Shown: positions 59,143 through 64,000 of the stretch, piece after piece | How positions within the stretch are numbered: position 1 is the first letter of the stretch | Layout of the letters: each line of letters starts with the position of its first letter | Source: Nageia nagi | Taxonomy: Eukaryota > Pinophyta | Direction: 5' to 3' | Assembly (NCBI GenBank): GCA_050084985.1 | Contig: JBITNC010000001.1 | Span: forward strand, 56,978,001-57,042,000 | Length of the DNA: 64,000 bases | Translations under genes and position numbers: made by a program | Notes under the pieces: model-generated | The model's input: the letters and a program-made list of their open reading frames with translations, nothing else | Database searches by the model: none | What the model was told of the DNA's origin: nothing

Positions 59143-59625
59143 TTAGGCTAATTCAACTCACATCCAGTCTGAAGTTGATAAAGCAAGTAGCTTCATTAAG
59201 CGCATTCAACACATCCACCAACAGGTTCATGATATATTGGACAAAGCCAATGTGAAGTATAAGCAACACCATGATCAACACCAAGTGCCACACAACTTCT
59301 AGGTGGGAGACAAAGTATGGCTACATTTGCAAAAGGAGCACCTCACTAGACCCCACTACAAGCTTCGCCTGATCCGATACAGGCTGTACACCATCACCAA
59401 GGCTGTAGGGAACAATGCTTTTGAGCTTTGGATTCCACCATTCCTTGGACTTCACCTAGTCTTCAATGTGCATTGCCTTCATCCTTACTTCCCACTTCTA
59501 CTGGACACTTCGAACATTGCCGAACAACTCCTGCACCAAGGAAAGTGGTTCACTAGGGACCAAGTTTAGCAGAAATTTCCTCATCTCATGGAGGAACTTA
59601 ACGCAATGTGGACCATTGCTTTCTA
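59143..59625 (+). pseudogene. Gypsy integrase C-terminal part after an internal deletion
   Basis: Sequence resumes inside integrase: IKRIQHIHQQVHDILDKA, then, after a stop, VGDKVWLHLQKEHLTRPHYK and NAFELWIPPFLGLHLVFNV. It ends with GKWFTRDQV, TAG, QKFPHLMEELNAM and a final TAA at 59623-59625. These are the beta-barrel GPY/F-type region and pol tail. No RT palm, RNase H or DDE core lies between. Confidence 0.82.
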
Positions 59626-59637
59626 AGGGGGGAGGAA
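59625..59637 (+). promoter_or_regulatory. Polypurine tract of the deleted gypsy element
   Basis: AAGGGGGGAGGAA directly before the 3' LTR start TGATCC. Confidence 0.88.
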
Positions 59638-60244
59638 TGATCCAAGTGGATATTGGTGACCATACACCTATTCCACTTGGGCTCCCACCATTGTCTCTTT
59701 TAGTTTGTCAGTTTTGGCATAACTTACTATTTTTAGCAATTTTTTGGGTCATGAACTTTCGAAGCTATTTTGAGGCCCTAAATGACATTTTTTGGGCTTC
59801 ATCATTTTTCATCTCATAAAATAAAATTCATCTTTAAAGTTGTAGTCCTCAAATAGATCTTTCCAACGAGGTATCATGTGCATCAAACGGAGATAGTATG
59901 CAAAAGTTACGTCCCTGGGAAGTTGACACACCAATTTACCCAAATGGGGTCCATAGTTTTGGCACTTCATCTCCTAATGTTAGGTTTTTGGGATGTTTAG
60001 GGTTCTCCATTGTTTCTCAATAATAAATAGGCCCTCGAGCCTCATTGTAATAGAGTTCAGAAGCCTGTAGTCGCAAAATCTCTTCTTAGAGATAGCTACT
60101 AGTGCTCTAGCTAGTTTTCTTTCCATTCTATCTGTAAGCAAATTTCATTCTATAACATTAATGGAATGAAGTGTTATTTATATTGCATCTCTATATTTAT
60201 GGTTATATGTTTATTATATTGCATTCCTACATAAATTCGGATCA
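59638..60244 (+). repeat. 3' LTR of the deleted gypsy element
   Basis: 607 bp, same ends as the 5' LTR, differing at roughly 30 positions. Confidence 0.9.
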
Positions 60245-60249
60245 ATAAC

Positions 60250-61560
60250 TACCCTAAAACCCTTTATAAGTAGTTATCCATCCACCTCCTATGAGACTGT
60301 TGCTAAAATTCAACTACTACTATGATAGTAGTTAATAACCAACCATGTATGGTTGCATAAACTACCATTGAAGGACATAAGGAGGTGGTTATTTATTTCC
60401 CCCTTAAACCATAAAGTGGAAATTTAAAATTGTCATGTAATAATTAATTTTTTTTTTTAAAGTAGGAATAATTTGGAAGTATTCTTCTATTAAAAAATTT
60501 AATGGAAGAATGCTTCGAGACTATTCCTTTCTCAATTACCTAAGATATACCGACCTTATGACTTTATTATAGTGTTGGCCATGGGTTCCCGAAAGATGGC
60601 CTAATGGGACTAACCAATCATTATTCAATCTCTTACCTTAATCATTCTAGTCTAAGATTGATAAAACCCAAAGAATGCCTAACCATACCTCTATAGTGGC
60701 CAAGTCTATTAATATTTGATGTACTAACTTTTTCATGCTTGTAACAAACCTATTAAAAAATGATAAATTATCAAAAAGTGAAGAAATGCATGTATCAAAA
60801 TGTGTTAGTATTGTAAAGCTTATTTGAATTATTTGAGCATAATTGTGTAATTTGTGATCCTACAAATGTTCTTAATCATTAAAGCATAATTATAGAGCAT
60901 ATTTGAATCTTATTGTATTTAACTTTATGTTCATATTCCATCTACATTACATAATCTTCATGTCTAAAAATGGGGCCCAAAAGTTGATGATTATTGTAAA
61001 AAATCTATCAAAAAGTAACAAACTACCTTTTTCATACAATCAAACCAATGTTGAACAAAGGAGATGCATGATATCGTAATTTAGATTTTAATATACCAAA
61101 TTTCAAAAAATAATAATCTTATTGAAAAAAGAATCCAAAAGTCAATGATTATTGTAAAAAACCTATAAAAAAGTATAAACTACCTTTTTCATACAATCAA
61201 ACCACCGTTGAACCCAAGGAGGTCCCTAATATCACAATTTAGGGTTTAATATACTAACTTTCTCAAAATCATATGCTTGTCGGAAAAAAAATCCAAAAGA
61301 TGTCTTAAAATGAGGCACAAAAATTGGCTTAGAGAAGGAAAGAAAATGTCCAACCTAGAATTTTTCCAAGTGTTAAAAAATAGTCCAAAAGTGATAAGTT
61401 GGCCTTATACACCATATGATTTGAAATGATGCAACTGTTTCATATGATATGAAATTATATAAATACACTATATGATCTAAAAACTAGCTTTGAGAAGGAA
61501 AGTAATTATTTAACCCAATAATTTCCTGTGTATCAAAAATAATTCAAAAAGTGATATGAA
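60250..61560. other. AT-rich spacer with a tandem duplication
   Basis: No gene recognised. Holds the 157-bp duplication listed separately. Confidence 0.5.
60976..61300. repeat. Tandem repeat, unit about 157 bp, two copies plus a start
   Basis: Units start with CCAAAAG at about 60977, 61134 and 61292. Each full unit shares ATGATTATTGTAAAAAA, ACTACCTTTTTCATACAATC and TTTAATATACYAA. Confidence 0.75.
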
Positions 61561-61836
61561 ATGAATAATATTATTGATGGCTACAATAAGGATACCCTTA
61601 AACTCTTTGATTTGATGAAGCACTTAGGAACCAACCCTAACAATATAAGCTTTATATGTGTTACATTTGCAAGAAGCCATACAGGTTTAGTGGATGAGGG
61701 TTGTAAATACTTTAATAGCATGAGTGATTCTTATTGCATTATTCATAGGATGAATCATTATAAATGCATTGTGTGGGGATACTTAATGAACCAAATACAT
61801 GAATCAAATGCTCAAATATATACATTAGAAATATAA
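61561..61836 (+). pseudogene. PPR protein fragment
   Basis: PPR proteins bind organelle RNA through arrays of about 31-36-residue helical repeats. The frame contains KDTLKLFDLMKHLGTNPNNI, SFICVTFARSHTGLVDEGCK and YFNSMSDSYCI, then MNHYKCIVWG. This is the usual sequence near the end of a plant PLS-class PPR (a last L/S repeat, then the E-type region). The normal next part (a VDLLGRAG-like block) is replaced by VWGYLMNQIH. No start or full-length frame surrounds it, so it is a dispersed fragment. Confidence 0.7.
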
Positions 61837-62364
61837 CACTATAGATGTAGATACTTCCAAATATTGCAAATTAGGAGAAACAATGGTATGATCATAAGCA
61901 TCAACTTATGAAAAGCCATTATGATGTCTATGAAAATCACACAAATAGAGTTGTTGATCATTGATCTCAAAGACATGCTATTATAAATTCTATTTGGATC
62001 ATATCATACATATTATAATTCATATCACATAGTTTTATAAGTTTTATACTTATGATCACATCATTTTCTTGTATACGTATCATTTATGTTAGGGGTCACC
62101 TCCTTATCTAACTCATTCACAAAACTTTGTATTTGATATCTTTTACCATTTGTTGTAATACACCATTGTCAATGAAAAAATCACAATCAATTCTAATATG
62201 TCATTATCAACCACTAGTGAATAACACTATTAAATTTCAAGTACTATTATATTATTTTTATTCTTATCTCTGTTTTTATATGTATCTATATATGTATATA
62301 TACATACTACATCAAGCATTTTTTGCATGGCTGAGAAAAATTAGTATATGTTAGATATATTAAG
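61837..62364. other. AT-rich spacer
   Basis: No gene. The frame at 62127-62354 is low-complexity AT-rich sequence and is not believed. Confidence 0.4.
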
Positions 62365-62621
62365 TGTTAGAACATATAATGTATTATTGTGTAACATAGT
62401 CTTTATATTGTATCTAGGTATTAATAATCCTTTTATATAATTCTCTATTTTATCACTAAATACCTAAAAGTGATAAAATAGCAAAAGATTTTAACTTCAC
62501 TCAAGTATGACACTTGTCCATTCTAACCCTATGTAAACCTTTGGTTAAAAGGTGAATTAAGGTGAGGTTCTCACCTATAAATAAAGGGCTTGGGCTTATT
62601 GTAAAACACACTTGTAGAAAG
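62365..62621 (+). repeat. Truncated LTR-like sequence 'a', Copia A-related
   Basis: Starts TGTTAGAACATATAATG like the A LTRs (TGTTGGAATGTATAATG). It has a hairpin with perfect 13-bp arms (62445-62481) and a TATA box (CCTATAAATAAAGG, about 62573), then is cut at 62621 by the next LTR. Confidence 0.65.
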
Positions 62622-63119
62622 TGTTAGAATTTGTAATGAAATATTGTGAATATCTAAACTCCTTTTAAATTCAATTAATCACTTAAGGGTATTTAGATAC
62701 CTTAAGGGATTAATTGAATTCTTTAATATGTAGACTTTGACTTTACCAAGTGGTTAGTTGGTAGGTTAAAGTTAGGTGATACATTTATTGTAACCCTAAC
62801 CTTACCCTTGGGTTAAAGGGAGGTTAGGGAGGTGCTCTCAAGCTATAAATAGAGGTCCTCTCCTCTTGTAACATAACTAAGTTTTTGGAGTAAGATTACT
62901 CTACTAGTTGTGTAGGAGAGGAAGAGAATAGTTGTAAGAGGGGCATACTTGAGAATTGAGATACTAGTTGTGGATGTACTCCCAAGGAGGGAGGAACCAC
63001 ATTACACTTGTGTTATCTTGTGTGATTATGTTATCTTGTGTGATTGTGTTATCTTGTGCATGATTGATTTTCCAAGTCTTGGTCCTTGAGGATTTGTTTA
63101 GATCTAGTCTTAATCCTCA
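62622..63119 (+). repeat. Solo LTR-like sequence 'b', Copia A-related
   Basis: Starts TGTTAGAATTTGTAATG and ends AATCCTCA, about 498 bp, matching the A LTR length. Contains a long hairpin (62668-62720), a TATA box (GCTATAAATAGAGG, about 62842), and GGATGTACTCCCAAG with AGGAACCAC as in the A LTRs. There is no internal sequence on either side. A 5-bp target duplication is not clean (GAAAG before, CAAAG one base after). Confidence 0.65.
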
Positions 63120-63894
63120 TCAAAGAAACAGTCTCATGGCCGACCTGCATGCAACATGCGGAAGCGTCAAGAAGGCATGCGAGTTGTTTCATGACTTGCA
63201 ATACATGCCAAATTTGCACCCAACAGATATGTTGAAGTAGAAAAGGAAGGCACCTGATGTAGACCATTTCATGGACTGTAATGATCACAGAATCTACACA
63301 AATTGGATATGCACACAATGGTGTATGCGAATTGTTTAAATAAGATGCAGTCTTCTAGCCTCCTCCATGTCCTACCATGATCACAGGTTATGCATAAAAT
63401 GTGTACGTTGAAAGCTCCTCGCATTATTTAAATAAGATGTAGTCTTCTGGCCTCCTCCATGTCCTGCCATGATCACAGGCTATGCACAAAACGGATACGT
63501 TGAATGGGTCCGTGGATTGTTTGACAAGATGCATGATGCAGACCTATCTATGGCCTGCGTTGATCACCAGAAATGCCTCCTTGAACTGTAGTCTTCTAAC
63601 CTCTCCTCATCACAGGATATGCATGCTATAGACATCACTTCATGCATTGCAATAATCATAGGATATGCCCAACACAGATACGTTGAACAGCTCAATGTTA
63701 TATGGACTCCAATGATCATAGGATGTAGACTACATTTCATGGCCTGCCATGTTCATAGGATATGCACCAAGGATCTACACAAAATGCAGAGAAGGCTCCT
63801 GCAGATTATTTACCTAGATGCAGACATTATTTCATGGACTAAAATGCTCGTCGGATCTACACAACACGGATTAATGGCTCTGTTTCATTTTTAA
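63120..63894 (+). pseudogene. Decayed PPR repeat region
   Basis: Reads ADLHATCGSVKKACELFHDL near 63139, then ITGYAQNGYVEWVRGLFDKM near 63470, then IIIGYAQHRYVEQL near 63651, all plant PPR signatures. Two adjacent units starting TTTAAATAAGATG at about 63335 and 63427 are 92-93 bp apart, the length of a 31-residue repeat. They share GTCTTCTRGCCTCCTCCATG and CATGATCACAGG. Frames shift between units and stops occur, so it is a pseudogene. It may continue beyond the right edge. Confidence 0.6.
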
Positions 63895-64000
63895 CATGAA
63901 ACTCCTCCCTCGCTGCCCTGAAGTCACGCATTAGGTGGTCAACCATCGATTGGCCACCCCATGCGACCTCCACCACCCTACGTAGCCTCCTCCTGCCACC
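63895..64000. other. Right window edge, unassigned
   Basis: The last 106 bases are rich in C (CCTCCACCACC-type words), unlike the rest of the window. No feature could be named. Confidence 0.3.

Larger units (their letters stand above)
56712..60244 (+). mobile_element. Ty3/gypsy LTR retrotransposon with RT, RNase H and integrase core deleted
   Basis: 3.5 kb with two 607-bp LTRs about 95% identical by hand count, a tRNA-Met-type primer-binding site and a polypurine tract. Flanks ATAAT (56707-56711) and ATAAC (60245-60249) are a 5-bp target duplication with one change. The internal part encodes gag, protease and the beginning of RT, then jumps near 59145 to the integrase C-terminus. Comparison with normal gypsy order indicates a deletion of a few kilobases. 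Because both LTRs, primer-binding site and polypurine tract remain, such an element could once have moved with help from an intact relative. Confidence 0.88.

Overview
The window reads as nuclear DNA of a seed plant with a large, AT-rich, transposon-loaded genome. A conifer or other gymnosperm fits best: the introns are long and full of repeats, the elements are old and heavily mutated, and PPR debris is present. That placement is inference; no sequence search was possible. No bacterial, organellar or CRISPR features were seen.

The one host gene that can be assembled intact lies on the minus strand. It has six exons between 32435 and 19972 and encodes a 183-residue ubiquitin-conjugating E2 enzyme of the plant UBC4/5/6 (UBE2H-like) type. 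All five introns are GT-AG, and the reading frame closes across every junction. Exons 1 and 2 (32.2-32.4 kb) are separated from exons 3-6 (20.0-21.1 kb) by an intron of about 11.1 kb. That intron holds a long-inverted-repeat (Mutator/foldback-like) element, and a poly(A)-tailed LINE inserted in that element.

Layout. 1-3.3 kb: decayed coiled-coil transposon-type ORF, open at the left edge, followed by a complex tandem array (3.6-4.4 kb). 5.3-6.4 kb: minus-strand LINE ORF1 debris. 6.4-14.6 kb: Copia element A1 (plus strand, complete but dead). 14.6-16.4 kb: LINE ORF2 tail carrying a solo LTR with a perfect target duplication. 16.4-20 kb: no gene. 20-32.4 kb: the E2 gene. 33.7-35.5 kb: tandem array of about 260-bp units with 10-bp-phased T-tracts. 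35.5-38.9 kb: AT-rich DNA with a 37-bp repeat array. 38.9-44.0 kb: Copia element B (minus strand, youngest, LTRs about 97% identical). 44.3-52.6 kb: Copia element A2 (minus strand, same family as A1). 53.1-55.9 kb: decayed minus-strand Ty3/gypsy pol. 56.7-60.2 kb: internally deleted Ty3/gypsy element with both LTRs. 61.6-63.9 kb: PPR fragments separated by two nested LTR-like sequences.

Apart from the E2 enzyme and the PPR fragments, nearly all coding similarity is to retrotransposons, and every one is broken by stops or frameshifts. The least expected patterns are: a hairpin near the start of each LTR of one Copia-like group that is kept in shape while its bases change; the phased T-tract satellite; and the layered insertions (intron, inverted-repeat element, LINE), each supported by its own target-site duplication.
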